64,000 nucleotides of DNA from Desulfosporosinus sp. (GTDB taxonomy: Bacteria > Bacillota > Desulfitobacteriia > Desulfitobacteriales > Desulfitobacteriaceae), in NCBI GenBank assembly GCA_020692355.1, contig JAIMKP010000015.1, forward strand, positions 1-64,000, in the 5' to 3' direction. The position numbers and the translations under genes are program-made. The notes below the pieces were generated by a model. That model was given only the letters and a program-made list of their open reading frames with translations. It was not told the origin of the DNA and made no database searches. Position 1 is the stretch's first letter. Every line of letters starts with the position of its first letter. Shown here one piece after another: positions 9,079-17,612 of this stretch.

Positions 9079-9576
9079 ATGCCAATCAATGACAATCAGC
9101 AGACAACCAAACAACGCTACATCCCAATCGACGGACAGAAAATCCCAGTCACCGAAAATGTTTATCGCGCTGACAAGCGCCCTGATTGGGCAGAACGCAA
9201 GCGCAAAGAACGCGAAAAACGCTGCGCTATCAGCAATGGAAGGGGCGGCACGAAACGCTGCACTGATGACTGCAGCAAGTGCGACAAACAGCGGACTGGC
9301 AGTATCCTTTCATTGGACAAGTTTACTGAAGAAGGATTTGAAGTTGCCGACACCGTGGATATTGCTGAGCTTGTGGCGGACAGGCTGCTTTTCGAAGAAC
9401 TGTACGCCGCATTGGAGGAACTAGACCCTGACAACCGCAGGATCTTGGAACTCTTCAGCATCGGTAAGTCTGAGCGGGAAATTGCCGTAGACATTGGCCT
9501 TTCACAGAAAACGATCAACAAGAGGAAAACCAAGCTGTTTGACCAGTTGCGAGAACACCTGAAAGATTTTCAGTAA
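9079..9576 (+). CDS. Sigma-70 region 4-like DNA-binding protein
   Basis: A 165-aa protein. The last 60 residues form a sigma region 4/LuxR-like helix-turn-helix (LDPDNRRILELFSIGKSERE, then IAVDIGLSQKTINKRK). The middle has a cysteine cluster (RCTDDCSKC, about residues 54-62) and the N-terminus is basic and probably disordered. Proteins of this kind sit at the start of early operons in clostridial prophages and integrative elements and are annotated as sigma factor-like; sigma region 2 is absent, so it is more likely an activator than a free-standing sigma factor. ATG 9079 follows GAAAGGGG, which lies inside a hairpin. It heads the DUF2800-polymerase gene run and probably controls it. Confidence 0.65.
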   Translation: MPINDNQQTTKQRYIPIDGQKIPVTENVYRADKRPDWAERKRKEREKRCAISNGRGGTKRCTDDCSKCDKQRTGSILSLDKFTEEGFEVADTVDIAELVADRLLFEELYAALEELDPDNRRILELFSIGKSEREIAVDIGLSQKTINKRKTKLFDQLREHLKDFQ

Positions 9577-9578
9577 TC

Positions 9579-9620
9579 GGGTACTCAAAACACCCTCTGC
9601 TGTCCTGTGGATGGTGAGGG
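9579..9620 (+). ncRNA. Candidate structured RNA element, copy 1
   Basis: Directly after the sigma-like gene, GGGT (9579-9582) and ACCC (9592-9595) close a loop starting ACTCAAAA; TGTCCTGTGGA follows at 9601-9611. The second copy at 13860 has the same loop and the same TGTCCTGTGGA at an identical 22-nt offset but a changed stem (CGGT/ACCG), which is compensatory change. Both copies lie between a stop codon and the ribosome site of a small gene. The published DUF2800 RNA motif is a sensible model to test because a DUF2800 gene lies just downstream; I cannot confirm the match. Confidence 0.5.
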
Positions 9621-9653
9621 AAGAAAAATAGCCCTCGGAACGGAGGTTCAAAA

Positions 9654-9836
9654 ATGCAGACACAGGCCAAACCAACCGACACCGAATACCGCGACCGTGA
9701 GATGGACGAGGAACTGGCAGATGTCCTTACGGCAATCAGCGTGGTGTCAAAACGCCTCGCCCGGAAGCTGAACACGCTTTCACGGCAGGACAAGCAAGAA
9801 ACGGAAGGGGAGAAAACAGATGAGCAAGGTGAGTGA
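9654..9836 (+). CDS. Small helical phage protein
   Basis: A 60-aa charged protein (MQTQAKPTDTEYRDREMDEE) with one long helix (ELADVLTAISVVSKRLARKL) and a charged tail. It has GGAGG nine bases upstream of ATG 9654 and overlaps the next gene by 17 bp, which supports it being real. No family is recognised; comparable short frames occur upstream of DUF2800 genes in clostridial prophages. Confidence 0.6.
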   Translation: MQTQAKPTDTEYRDREMDEELADVLTAISVVSKRLARKLNTLSRQDKQETEGEKTDEQGE

Positions 9837-10152
9837 TTTGTCCCTTGCGGTAACGGAACTGAAGCGCTGTGGCGAAGCGCTGATCGGCATATCGGAGTCG
9901 CTGGCTGACCTGTTCAGCGGTAATGAGGACGCCCAGACTGCGGATCAGCCGAAAGCGGAAGCCCCTGCACCGGAGGAAAAACCTCTCACCCTTGAGGCGG
10001 TCAGGGCTGTTCTGGCGGAGAAATCACGCGCCGGTCATACCGCCGAGGTGCGGGCGCTACTTGAAAAGCACGGCGCCGGGAAATTGTCCGAAATTGATCC
10101 AGCGGAATATCCCGAATTGCTTGCAGAAGCCGAGGTATTGGGAAATGGGTAA
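9820..10152 (+). CDS. Conserved phage early protein upstream of DUF2800
   Basis: A 110-aa acidic protein. Residues 1-35 form a helix (LAVTELKRCGEALIGISESL), a proline/alanine-rich linker follows (QPKAEAPAPEEKP), and the C-terminal 50 residues (LTLEAVRAVLAEKSRAGHTA and VRALLEKHGAGKLSEI) match a small helical domain seen in many clostridial phage proteins, where misleading names such as rRNA biogenesis protein occur. It overlaps the DUF2800 gene by 8 bp, so the two are coupled. A role with the DUF2800 nuclease in recombination or replication is guesswork. Confidence 0.65.
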   Translation: MSKVSDLSLAVTELKRCGEALIGISESLADLFSGNEDAQTADQPKAEAPAPEEKPLTLEAVRAVLAEKSRAGHTAEVRALLEKHGAGKLSEIDPAEYPELLAEAEVLGNG

Positions 10153-11266
10153 ACACGCGCTTCTTTCGGCTTCCTCTTCTCACAGATGGCTGAACTGCCC
10201 GCCTTCCGCAAGGCTCTGCGAGCGTTATGAGGACAAGGGCAGCGACTATGCCGCTGAAGGAACGTCCGCCCATACACTCTGCGAGTACAAGTTAAAGGCC
10301 GCGCTCGGCATCCGCGCCAAAGACCCCACCGCCGACCTTACCTACTACAACGAGGGGATGGAGGAATGCGCCAACGGTTACGCGGCCTACATCCTCGAAC
10401 TGGTGGAAACGGCCAAGCAAAGCTGCCCCGACCCGGTTGTCCTTATTGAACAACGTCTCGACTTCTCCAGGTATGTCAAGGACGGCTTCGGCACAGACGA
10501 CTGTCTGGTTATTGCAGACGGTACGCTCCACATCGTGGACTACAAACACGGTCAGGGCGTCTTGGTCGAAGCCCAGGACAATCCGCAAATGAAGCTGTAT
10601 GCGCTAGGTGCCTTGGAAATCTTCGACGGCATCTACGACATCAATACAGTCTCCATGACCATATACCAGCCCCGGCGCGATAACGTATCCACTCACACGG
10701 TGTTCAAAGAGTCGCTGTACCAATGGGCGGAGGAAGTCCTGAAACCCGCCGCCGAACTTGCCTACGCTGGGAAGGGTGAGTTTTCTGCGGGAGAGCATTG
10801 CCAGTTCTGCAAGGTCAAGCACGCGTGTCGTGCAAGAGCCGAACGCAACCTGGAACTTGCCCGTTACGACTTCGAGATTCCCCCGCTGCTGGAGGATGAC
10901 GAGGTTGAGGATATCCTCGGGAAAATCGATGACTTGGTCTCGTGGGCTAGCGACATCAAGGACTACGCCCTGCAGGCAGCTATCCGCGGGAAGCGGTGGA
11001 AGAATTATAAGTTGGTCGAAGGCCGTTCCAGCCGCAAGTACACAGATGAAACGGCTGTCGCCGAAGCTGTCAGCGCGGCGGGTTATGACCCGTATGAACG
11101 CAAGGTTCTGGGGGTGACCGCCATGACCTCGCTGCTCGGCAAAAAACGCTTTGAGGAAATCCTCGGCGACTATGTTGAAAAACCACCGGGCAAACCAACG
11201 CTTGTGCCGGAGAGTGACAAACGTCCGGCAATCCATACGGCAAAACAAGACTTCAGTGAATTTTAA
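10145..11266 (+). CDS. DUF2800 PD-(D/E)XK nuclease-like protein
   Basis: A 373-aa protein beginning MGKHALLSASSSHRWLNCPP, the classic DUF2800 N-terminus. It has a Cas4/RecB-like nuclease core (DDCLVIADGTLHIVDYKHG, with the D and D-Y-K of the active site, about residues 116-134; Q for the following motif in DNPQMKLYALG) and a C-terminal cysteine set CQFCKVKHAC (about 220-230) together with an early cysteine, which suggests an Fe-S cluster as in Cas4/AddB. ATG 10145 overlaps the previous stop; a long upstream extension in this frame has no ribosome site and is discarded. It likely processes DNA ends during phage recombination or replication, with the downstream DUF2815 protein as single-strand binding partner. 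Confidence 0.85.
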   Translation: MGKHALLSASSSHRWLNCPPSARLCERYEDKGSDYAAEGTSAHTLCEYKLKAALGIRAKDPTADLTYYNEGMEECANGYAAYILELVETAKQSCPDPVVLIEQRLDFSRYVKDGFGTDDCLVIADGTLHIVDYKHGQGVLVEAQDNPQMKLYALGALEIFDGIYDINTVSMTIYQPRRDNVSTHTVFKESLYQWAEEVLKPAAELAYAGKGEFSAGEHCQFCKVKHACRARAERNLELARYDFEIPPLLEDDEVEDILGKIDDLVSWASDIKDYALQAAIRGKRWKNYKLVEGRSSRKYTDETAVAEAVSAAGYDPYERKVLGVTAMTSLLGKKRFEEILGDYVEKPPGKPTLVPESDKRPAIHTAKQDFSEF

Positions 11267-11279
11267 GGAGGAAAATCGC

Positions 11280-11858
11280 ATGTCGAATAACGCAAACAAA
11301 GTCAACAGCAACCCGATGAAAGTCATCACCGGTCCCGACACCCGCTGGTCTTATGCCAACGTCTGGGAACCAAAGGCAATTAATGGCGGCACACCTAAGT
11401 ACAGCGTCAGCCTCATCATCCCCAAGTCCGACACCCGCACCGTGGCCAAAATCAAGGCTGCCATAGAAGCCGCCTACCGCGAGGGCGAAGCCAAGCTGAA
11501 AGGCAACGGGAAAACCGTACCGCCTCTTTCCGCTATCAAGACACCCTTGCGTGACGGAGACACCGAACGGCCGGACGATCCCGCCTATGCCAATGCCTAC
11601 TTCATCAATGCCAACTCCGCAACCGCACCCGGCATCGTGGATGCCGATCGCCAGCCCATCCTCAATCGCTCCGAGGTTTACAGCGGGGTCTACGGCAGGG
11701 CGAGTATCAACCTCTATGCCTTTAACAGTAACGGAAACCGGGGCATTGCCTGCGGGCTGAACAACCTACAGAAAATCCGCGACGGCGAACCGCTCGGCGG
11801 CAAGTCCAGAGCTGAGGACGATTTTGCAACCGACCTTGATGAGGATTTCCTGTCGTGA
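11280..11858 (+). CDS. DUF2815 single-stranded DNA-binding protein
   Basis: A 192-aa protein starting MSNNANKVNSNPMKVITGPD, with the DUF2815 core (RWSYANVWEPKAINGGTPKY; SLIIPKSDT; GVYGRASINLYAFNSNGNRG) and an acidic C-terminal tail (EDDFATDLDEDFLS). DUF2815 proteins such as Enc34 fold like OB single-strand binding proteins, and an acidic tail is typical for recruiting partners. AAGGAGG lies 7 bp before ATG 11280, and the stop overlaps the GTG start of the polymerase (GTGA). It should coat single strands for the phage polymerase and the DUF2800 nuclease. Confidence 0.85.
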   Translation: MSNNANKVNSNPMKVITGPDTRWSYANVWEPKAINGGTPKYSVSLIIPKSDTRTVAKIKAAIEAAYREGEAKLKGNGKTVPPLSAIKTPLRDGDTERPDDPAYANAYFINANSATAPGIVDADRQPILNRSEVYSGVYGRASINLYAFNSNGNRGIACGLNNLQKIRDGEPLGGKSRAEDDFATDLDEDFLS

Positions 11859-13855
11859 GGGCAAGACAAAACATCGCAGAGGGGGCAATTACTGCTCCCC
11901 CTGCGTCAATAAAGCAATTGTCCGTGGATTTAGAAACATTCTCATCCGTGGATTTGACAAAATCAGGTATCTACCGCTACTGCGAGGCGCCGGATTTTGA
12001 AATCCTCCTGTTTGGATACAGCGTGGACGGTGCTGCTGTTCAAGTTGTGGACTTTACGGCGGGAGAACAGCTCCCGCCCGAGGTCCTTGCCGCCCTGACA
12101 GACGATACGGTTGTTAAATGGGCCTTTAACGCCGGTTTTGAACGAATCTGTTTATCCAAGTGGTTAGGGCTACCCATAGGCCAGTATCTTAGCCCTCAGT
12201 CGTGGCGCTGTTCTATGGTCTGGTCGGCGTATATGGGGCTGCCCCTCTCCCTTGAAGGGGTTGGGGCCGTCCTCGGCCTGGAAAAGCAGAAGCTGACTGA
12301 GGGGAAAGACCTCATCCGTTACTTCTGCAGGCCGTGCAATCCCACCGCCGCCAACGGCGGGCGGACACGTAACCTGCCGGTTCATGCCCCGGATAAGTGG
12401 GATGCGTTCAAGGCTTACAACCGCCGCGATGTGGAAACCGAGATGGCCATTCAGGAAAAGCTGGCGAAGTTTCCTGTGCCGGAGAGCGTTTGGACGGAAT
12501 ACCACCTCGATCAAGAGATCAACGACTTGGGCGTAGCCTTGGATAGGGAACTCGTGCACCACGCCATTGAAGCGGATCAACGCTCACGCTCCGAACTGAC
12601 ACGCCTGATGCGCGAACTTACGGAATTAGAGAATCCCAACTCAGTGGCGCAGATGAAACATTGGCTTTCCGACAACGGCTTGGAAACCGACACCCTCGGC
12701 AAGAAAGCGGTAGCGGAACTTCTGAAAATCGCGCCGAAACCACTCGACGAAGTGTTGTCGCTCCGCCAACAGCTGGCCAAATCCTCAGTCAAGAAGTATC
12801 AGGCGATGGAGAACGTGGTATGCGCAGATGGACGTGCCCGCGGGATGTTCTTTTTCTATGGTGCCAATAGAACCGGTAGATGGGCAGGTAGGCTTCTGCA
12901 GCCACAAAACTTACCACGCAACTTCATGCCTGATTTGGAGCAGGCCCGAAGCCTTGTGAAAAACGGTGACATTGCGGCATTGGAACTGCTCTACGACTCC
13001 GTGCCGGAGGTGTTGTCGGAACTGATCCGCACGGCTTTCGTATCGAAACCTGGATGCAAGTTCATCGTGGCGGACTTTTCGGCGATCGAAGCGCGGGTCA
13101 TTGCCTGGCTTGCAGGGGAAAAGTGGCGGCAAGAGGTCTTTGCATCCGGTGGCGATATCTACTGTGCCTCTGCTTCCCAGATGTTCCGGGTACCCGTGGA
13201 GAAGAACGGCGTCAACTCTCATTTGCGGCAGAAAGGCAAAATCGCGGAACTGGCTCTCGGCTACGGTGGTTCGGTCGGCGCGCTGAAAGCCATGGGCGCA
13301 TTAGAGCTGGGACTTACGGAGGACGAGCTGCAGCCGCTGGTTTCGGCCTGGCGTTCCTCCAACCCCAACATCGTGCGGCTCTGGTGGGACGTCCACCGCG
13401 CCGCGATGATGGCGGTCAGACAGCGCACCGCCACGGAAACACACGGTATCCGCTTTACTTATCAGAGCGGGATGCTCTTTATTACGCTCCCCTCCGGCAG
13501 GCGTCTTGCCTATGTGAAGCCGCGCATCGGAGAGAACCAATTCGGCTCGGAGTGTGTGACCTACGAGGGTGTCGGCGGGACGAAAAAATGGGAACGAATC
13601 GAAAGCTACGGTCCCAAGTTTGTGGAGAATATCGTCCAGGCAACGAGCCGCGACATCCTCTGCACTGCCATGCAAAGGCTAACTGCCACCGGATACCAAA
13701 TCGTTATGCACATACACGACGAAGTGGTGATTGAAGCACCGTCGAACACATCCATTGAAGACGTCCTCGCGATCATGGGTCAAACTCCACCCTGGGCCAA
13801 GGGCCTATTGCTGCGGGCCGACGGTTATGAAACAGATTTTTATCAAAAGAACTGA
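11855..13855 (+). CDS. Family A DNA polymerase with 3'-5' exonuclease domain
   Basis: A 666-aa phage replicative polymerase. The exonuclease domain opens with VDLETFSSVDL (Exo I, D and E about residues 24-26). The polymerase domain shows motif A VADFSAIEARVIAW (about 405), motif B KGKIAELALGYGG (about 462) and motif C HIHDEVVIEAP (about 620). There is no 5' nuclease domain, as expected for phage forms. Start GTG 11855 overlaps the DUF2815 stop, with GAGGATTT upstream. With the VapE primase-helicase and DUF2815 protein it makes a near-complete phage replisome. Confidence 0.93.
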   Translation: MRARQNIAEGAITAPPASIKQLSVDLETFSSVDLTKSGIYRYCEAPDFEILLFGYSVDGAAVQVVDFTAGEQLPPEVLAALTDDTVVKWAFNAGFERICLSKWLGLPIGQYLSPQSWRCSMVWSAYMGLPLSLEGVGAVLGLEKQKLTEGKDLIRYFCRPCNPTAANGGRTRNLPVHAPDKWDAFKAYNRRDVETEMAIQEKLAKFPVPESVWTEYHLDQEINDLGVALDRELVHHAIEADQRSRSELTRLMRELTELENPNSVAQMKHWLSDNGLETDTLGKKAVAELLKIAPKPLDEVLSLRQQLAKSSVKKYQAMENVVCADGRARGMFFFYGANRTGRWAGRLLQPQNLPRNFMPDLEQARSLVKNGDIAALELLYDSVPEVLSELIRTAFVSKPGCKFIVADFSAIEARVIAWLAGEKWRQEVFASGGDIYCASASQMFRVPVEKNGVNSHLRQKGKIAELALGYGGSVGALKAMGALELGLTEDELQPLVSAWRSSNPNIVRLWWDVHRAAMMAVRQRTATETHGIRFTYQSGMLFITLPSGRRLAYVKPRIGENQFGSECVTYEGVGGTKKWERIESYGPKFVENIVQATSRDILCTAMQRLTATGYQIVMHIHDEVVIEAPSNTSIEDVLAIMGQTPPWAKGLLLRADGYETDFYQKN

Positions 13856-13859
13856 CAGG

Positions 13860-13904
13860 CGGTACTCAAAACCGTGCTGCCTGTCCTGTGGAAGATAGGA
13901 GGCA
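13860..13904 (+). ncRNA. Candidate structured RNA element, copy 2
   Basis: CGGT (13860-13863) pairs with ACCG (13871-13874) around an ACTCAAA loop, then TGTCCTGTGGA at 13882-13892, the same spacing as copy 1 at 9579. TGCC (13878-13881) can also pair with GGCA (13901-13904). It starts four bases after the polymerase stop and ends upstream of the zinc-ribbon gene. Stem covariation with an invariant loop is the main support. Confidence 0.5.
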
Positions 13905-13933
13905 ACAACGCTTTCAAGATGGGAGGGTTAAAA

Positions 13934-14140
13934 GTGTTCTATGTCAAGGAAAAACTCAATGACACGGTGGAGATCACCGTGGAACTCTACGACGACAATG
14001 TGTTCTGTACCTGTCCCGGATGCGGGTGTGAGGTCAGCATTGACCTGGCGGAACTATTCAAAGATGGCGAGGGTGACCTCTACGGCACGGCAGTTTACTG
14101 CTCGGAATGCAGCAAGACAAGATGGGAGGGAAACCGATGA
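13934..14140 (+). CDS. Small zinc-ribbon protein
   Basis: A 68-aa protein with two cysteine pairs, CPGCGCEV (about residues 24-31) and CSECSKTRW near the C-terminus, spaced as in a zinc ribbon. GTG 13934 is preceded by GGGAGGG at 6 bp, which decides against the longer frame from 13874 that would overlap the RNA element. The stop overlaps the Rha start (ATGA). Function is unknown; such proteins are common in phage early operons. Confidence 0.65.
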   Translation: MFYVKEKLNDTVEITVELYDDNVFCTCPGCGCEVSIDLAELFKDGEGDLYGTAVYCSECSKTRWEGNR

Positions 14141-14805
14141 GGGAATTGATTCCTAAAGACAGATACGGCGTTTTCGTCGATACCAATGACACAGCGCGGG
14201 TAGACAGCCTGTATGTAGCACAGTTTTTTGAAAAGGAACACAAGAATGTCCTTCGTGACATTGCCAGAATTATTGACCCAACTTCTGGATTGAGTGAAGA
14301 ATTTGCTCGACTCAATTTTGAGCCGTCCTCCTACACTAATTCACAAAACAAAAAGCAACCGTGCTACATGATGACCCGCGATGGATTCACCATGCTGGTC
14401 ATGGGATACACGGGACAAAAAGCAATGAAGTTCAAGGAACTGTATATCAGGCGCTTCAACGAGATGGAACAGTTTATTAAAACACTTGTCACCGCCCGTA
14501 AGGAATTCCCGCTACTGACCGAAAACATCAAGCTGCTGCATGAAAATCCCAAACCATACCACTTCAGCAACGAGTGCGACATGATCAACCGCATTGTTAC
14601 CGGGATGTCGGCAAAGCAGTTCAGGCAGGCACACGGCCTTGAAAAAGGTACCAGTATCCGTCCTTATCTGACGGACGAGCAGGTCAAGATGATGGAAACG
14701 CTGCAAAAGGTAGATATCGGCTTGCTGGTGGCCGTTCCGGATTACGAACAACGTAAGCGTTATCTGGAATGGTATAAGACGAAGCTGCTTGAAAAAACAG
14801 CGTGA
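14137..14805 (+). CDS. Rha-family phage regulatory protein
   Basis: A 222-aa protein with the Rha domain in its first 110 residues (DSLYVAQFFEKEHKNVLRDI; YMMTRDGFTMLVMGYTGQKA; MKFKELYIRRFNEME). Rha proteins bind DNA and influence phage development in hosts lacking IHF; related antirepressors act similarly. The C-terminal ~90 residues (FSNECDMINRIVTGMSAKQF) look like the helical domain seen in phage antirepressor C-termini. GGGAGGG precedes ATG 14137, which overlaps the previous stop. It is one of few candidates for a lysis-lysogeny regulator in this prophage. Confidence 0.82.
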   Translation: MRELIPKDRYGVFVDTNDTARVDSLYVAQFFEKEHKNVLRDIARIIDPTSGLSEEFARLNFEPSSYTNSQNKKQPCYMMTRDGFTMLVMGYTGQKAMKFKELYIRRFNEMEQFIKTLVTARKEFPLLTENIKLLHENPKPYHFSNECDMINRIVTGMSAKQFRQAHGLEKGTSIRPYLTDEQVKMMETLQKVDIGLLVAVPDYEQRKRYLEWYKTKLLEKTA

Positions 14806-14821
14806 AAGCGAGGTCGGACCT

Positions 14822-15247
14822 ATGAGCATCAACAAGTTTAATGCAGAGGGCTACTACGACCCTACCGCCTATGAAGCCTTAACCGCTGTGGAAAAAGAGG
14901 AAAGAGCCGCCAAAACCCAACTTCCTCTCGTCTACATCGCCTCGCCCTTTGCCGGCGATATAGAACGCAATACGGAACGGGCGCGCGGTTACTGTCGGTT
15001 TGCAGTCAGCCAAAAAGTTATACCCCTTGCACCGCACCTGCTCTATCCACAGTTTATGGATGAGGAAGACAAACAACAGCGCGAGCAGAGTATCCGCTTT
15101 GCCTTGATTTTGCTCGATAAATGCGACGAGTTATGGGTCTTCGGCAATACGATCAGCGAAGGCATGTCGCGGGAAATCGCCAAAGCAAAGAAAAAAGGAA
15201 AACCAATCCGGTATTTTAGCAGCGCTTGCAAGGAGGTCTCCGAATGA
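14822..15247 (+). CDS. DUF4406/DUF7768-type nucleoside deoxyribosyltransferase-like protein
   Basis: A 141-aa protein with the fold signature of the nucleoside 2-deoxyribosyltransferase-like group: YIASPFAGDIERNTERARGY near residue 39, HLLYPQFMDE, and the closing LDKCDELWVFGNTISEGMSR. These proteins are frequent in phage genomes and are presumed to act on nucleotides or modified bases; no activity is established for this subgroup. GAGGT precedes ATG 14822, and the stop overlaps the VapE start. Confidence 0.75.
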   Translation: MSINKFNAEGYYDPTAYEALTAVEKEERAAKTQLPLVYIASPFAGDIERNTERARGYCRFAVSQKVIPLAPHLLYPQFMDEEDKQQREQSIRFALILLDKCDELWVFGNTISEGMSREIAKAKKKGKPIRYFSSACKEVSE

Positions 15248-17601
15248 AGATTTCTTACGGCAACAGCCGCATGGATAGGAAATGGAAGAACAGCGACATC
15301 TCCTGGGAGGATTTCTGCTCCCGCGTCAGCACGACCATCCGCACCACGGAAACTGTAGAAGAGTATCGCAAGCTAAAAAAGGGGCAGCAGGACGCCATTA
15401 AGGATGTGGGCGGTTATGTGGCCGGGCATCTGCGCGAAGGCAGACGCAAGAAAGGCTTTGTTCTCTGCCGTTCCATGATTGTGCTGGATATGGACTATGC
15501 TACGCCGGGTATTTGGGACGAGCTTATCATGCTCCATGATTTCCGGTGCTGCGCTTACTCCACGCACAAGCACACGCCAGAACATCCCCGCATCCGTCTT
15601 GCCATCCCGCTTACCCGCGAGGTCAGCGAAGCGGAATATCCGGCGGTCGCCCGGATGGTAGCAAAGGACATCGGCATCGATCTGTTCGACGATACCACTT
15701 ATGAGCCACACCGCCTGATGTACTGGCCTTCCACTTCCAGTAACGGCGAGTTTTTCTTCGAGAAACACGATGGCTACCCGCTCGATCCGGATGTGTATCT
15801 TTCCCGCTATGACGACTGGAAAGACGAATCCACCTGGCCGCGCTCCAGCCGCCAGTCTGAGGTAGTCCGTAGTGCCGCGACCGAAGCCGCCGACCCGCTC
15901 ACCAAGCCTGGCGTCATCGGCGCCTTCAACCGCGCTTATACGGTTGAGGAGGCAATCGAAACCTTCCTCTCCGACATCTATGAGCCTTCCGCGATGAACG
16001 GCAGATACGACTACATCCCCGCCGACAGCAGCGCGGGCGTGGTCATCTACGACAGCAAGTTCGCCTACAGCCATCACGCCACAGACCCGGTCTGCGGGAA
16101 GCTGCTCAGCGCCTTTGACCTCGTCAGGCTCCATAAGTTCCGGAGTCTTGACGACAAATTCCCTGAGGATACACCTGTCAATAAACTGCCCTCGTATAAG
16201 GCGATGACGGAACTTGCTGTAAGCGACGAGCGCGTCAGGCTCCTACTTGCCGAGGAACGCCGGGCGCAGGCGAGCGCTGAATTTACCGATGTGGATACAG
16301 ACTGGCAGAAACAGCTTGAACTTGATAAAACAGGTGCAATCAAGGATTGCTTTGGCAACTATCTTCTGATACTGAATCATGACATAAACCTTAAAAACAT
16401 CGTATTCAACCTGATGAGAAACGGTGTGGATGTTCGCGGGGAAGTTCCCTGGGAGCGACTAAAACCCGGCTGGAGCGAGGCAGATTGCGCAAAACTCTAT
16501 GAATATCTGCAGAACAATTACGGCATCTACTCCCCTACAAAAACAAACAACGCTGTCATGGCAGCCGCTGCCGCCCGGCAGTATCACCCGATACGGGAAT
16601 ACCTGAACACACTTCCGGTATGGGACGGTGTAGGAAGGGTTGAAACCCTGCTTATCGATTATTTCGGGGCTGAGGACACACCGTACACCAGAGCCGTCAC
16701 CCGGAAAACTTTTGCCGCTGCCGTTGCCCGTATCTACCATCCTGGCGTCAAGTTCGACTACATGCTGGTTATCAATGGCCCAACCGGACTGGGCAAATCA
16801 ACCTTCTTCGACAAGTTGGCCGGTGAATGGTTCTCCGACAGCCTGACTTTTGCCGATATGGGCAAGGGCAAGGATGCACCGGAAAAGATACAAGGATTCT
16901 GGATCATTGAGATTCCTGAACTTGCCGGTATCAGGAAAACCGATGTAAACAACGTCAAGGCGTTTTTGTCCCGTCGGGATGACAACTACCGAGCCAGTTA
17001 TGGTCATGCAACGGAAAGCCATCCGCGCCAGTGCATTATCGTAGGCAGCACGAACAGTGAAAGTGCGGGATTCCTCCGGGACGTGACAGGCAACCGTCGT
17101 TTCTGGCCTGTCAGGGTCAGCGGCAAAAACGCCCGTCGCGGCTGGGATGTTACCGATTCCGATGTACTGCAGATCTGGGCTGAAGCGAAGCTTATCTGGG
17201 AAAACGGTGAGAAGTTGTATCTTGAGGGAGATGTCGCCGAAACCGCTGCCAGCGAACAGGCAGAAGCGATGGAATCCGACGAACGCGAGGGCTTGGTTCG
17301 CGAGTATCTTGACATGCTCCTGCCGGAGAACTGGGATGAACTTGATGTCTATCAAAGGCGCGAATATTTTCGCTACCAGGATGATCCGACAAGGCCGCGG
17401 GGTGTAAAAAGGCGAGAAGTTGTCAGTAACATTGAAATCTGGTGCGAGTGTCTGAGTAAGAACCGTGAGGACATCAAGTCCCGCGACAGTTATGAGATCA
17501 CCGCCATTATGCAGAAGATGACCGACTGGCGGCGCGGCGACCGAAAAGTCCGTGTTAAAGGTTACGGCCCGCAAAACGTATGGATCAGGAAGACTGACTG
17601 A
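15244..17601 (+). CDS. VapE-type phage primase-helicase
   Basis: A 785-aa two-part protein. Residues about 60-190 resemble an archaeo-eukaryotic primase-like domain (SMIVLDMDYATPG with D-x-D; STHKHTPEHPRIRLAIPL). The C-terminal half is the virulence-associated E ATPase: INGPTGLGKSTFFDKL (Walker A, about 510), FWIIEIPELAG (Walker B region), ASYGHATESHPRQ and VGSTNSESAGFLRDVTGNRR (sensor and arginine-finger stretch). It is a replication initiator and helicase-primase for the phage. AAGGAGG precedes ATG 15244. The 300 bp downstream are packed with GTTCCAAG repeats that could be its origin. Confidence 0.9.
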   Translation: MKISYGNSRMDRKWKNSDISWEDFCSRVSTTIRTTETVEEYRKLKKGQQDAIKDVGGYVAGHLREGRRKKGFVLCRSMIVLDMDYATPGIWDELIMLHDFRCCAYSTHKHTPEHPRIRLAIPLTREVSEAEYPAVARMVAKDIGIDLFDDTTYEPHRLMYWPSTSSNGEFFFEKHDGYPLDPDVYLSRYDDWKDESTWPRSSRQSEVVRSAATEAADPLTKPGVIGAFNRAYTVEEAIETFLSDIYEPSAMNGRYDYIPADSSAGVVIYDSKFAYSHHATDPVCGKLLSAFDLVRLHKFRSLDDKFPEDTPVNKLPSYKAMTELAVSDERVRLLLAEERRAQASAEFTDVDTDWQKQLELDKTGAIKDCFGNYLLILNHDINLKNIVFNLMRNGVDVRGEVPWERLKPGWSEADCAKLYEYLQNNYGIYSPTKTNNAVMAAAAARQYHPIREYLNTLPVWDGVGRVETLLIDYFGAEDTPYTRAVTRKTFAAAVARIYHPGVKFDYMLVINGPTGLGKSTFFDKLAGEWFSDSLTFADMGKGKDAPEKIQGFWIIEIPELAGIRKTDVNNVKAFLSRRDDNYRASYGHATESHPRQCIIVGSTNSESAGFLRDVTGNRRFWPVRVSGKNARRGWDVTDSDVLQIWAEAKLIWENGEKLYLEGDVAETAASEQAEAMESDEREGLVREYLDMLLPENWDELDVYQRREYFRYQDDPTRPRGVKRREVVSNIEIWCECLSKNREDIKSRDSYEITAIMQKMTDWRRGDRKVRVKGYGPQNVWIRKTD

Positions 17602-17612
17602 TGCCGGTTTCA

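Noticed and set aside
10604-11341. 245-residue open frame on the minus strand
   Set aside because: Antisense to DUF2800 and DUF2815 genes, no ribosome site, composition of a GC-rich shadow.
15373-16134. 253-residue open frame on the minus strand
   Set aside because: Antisense to VapE, no ribosome site and no domain.
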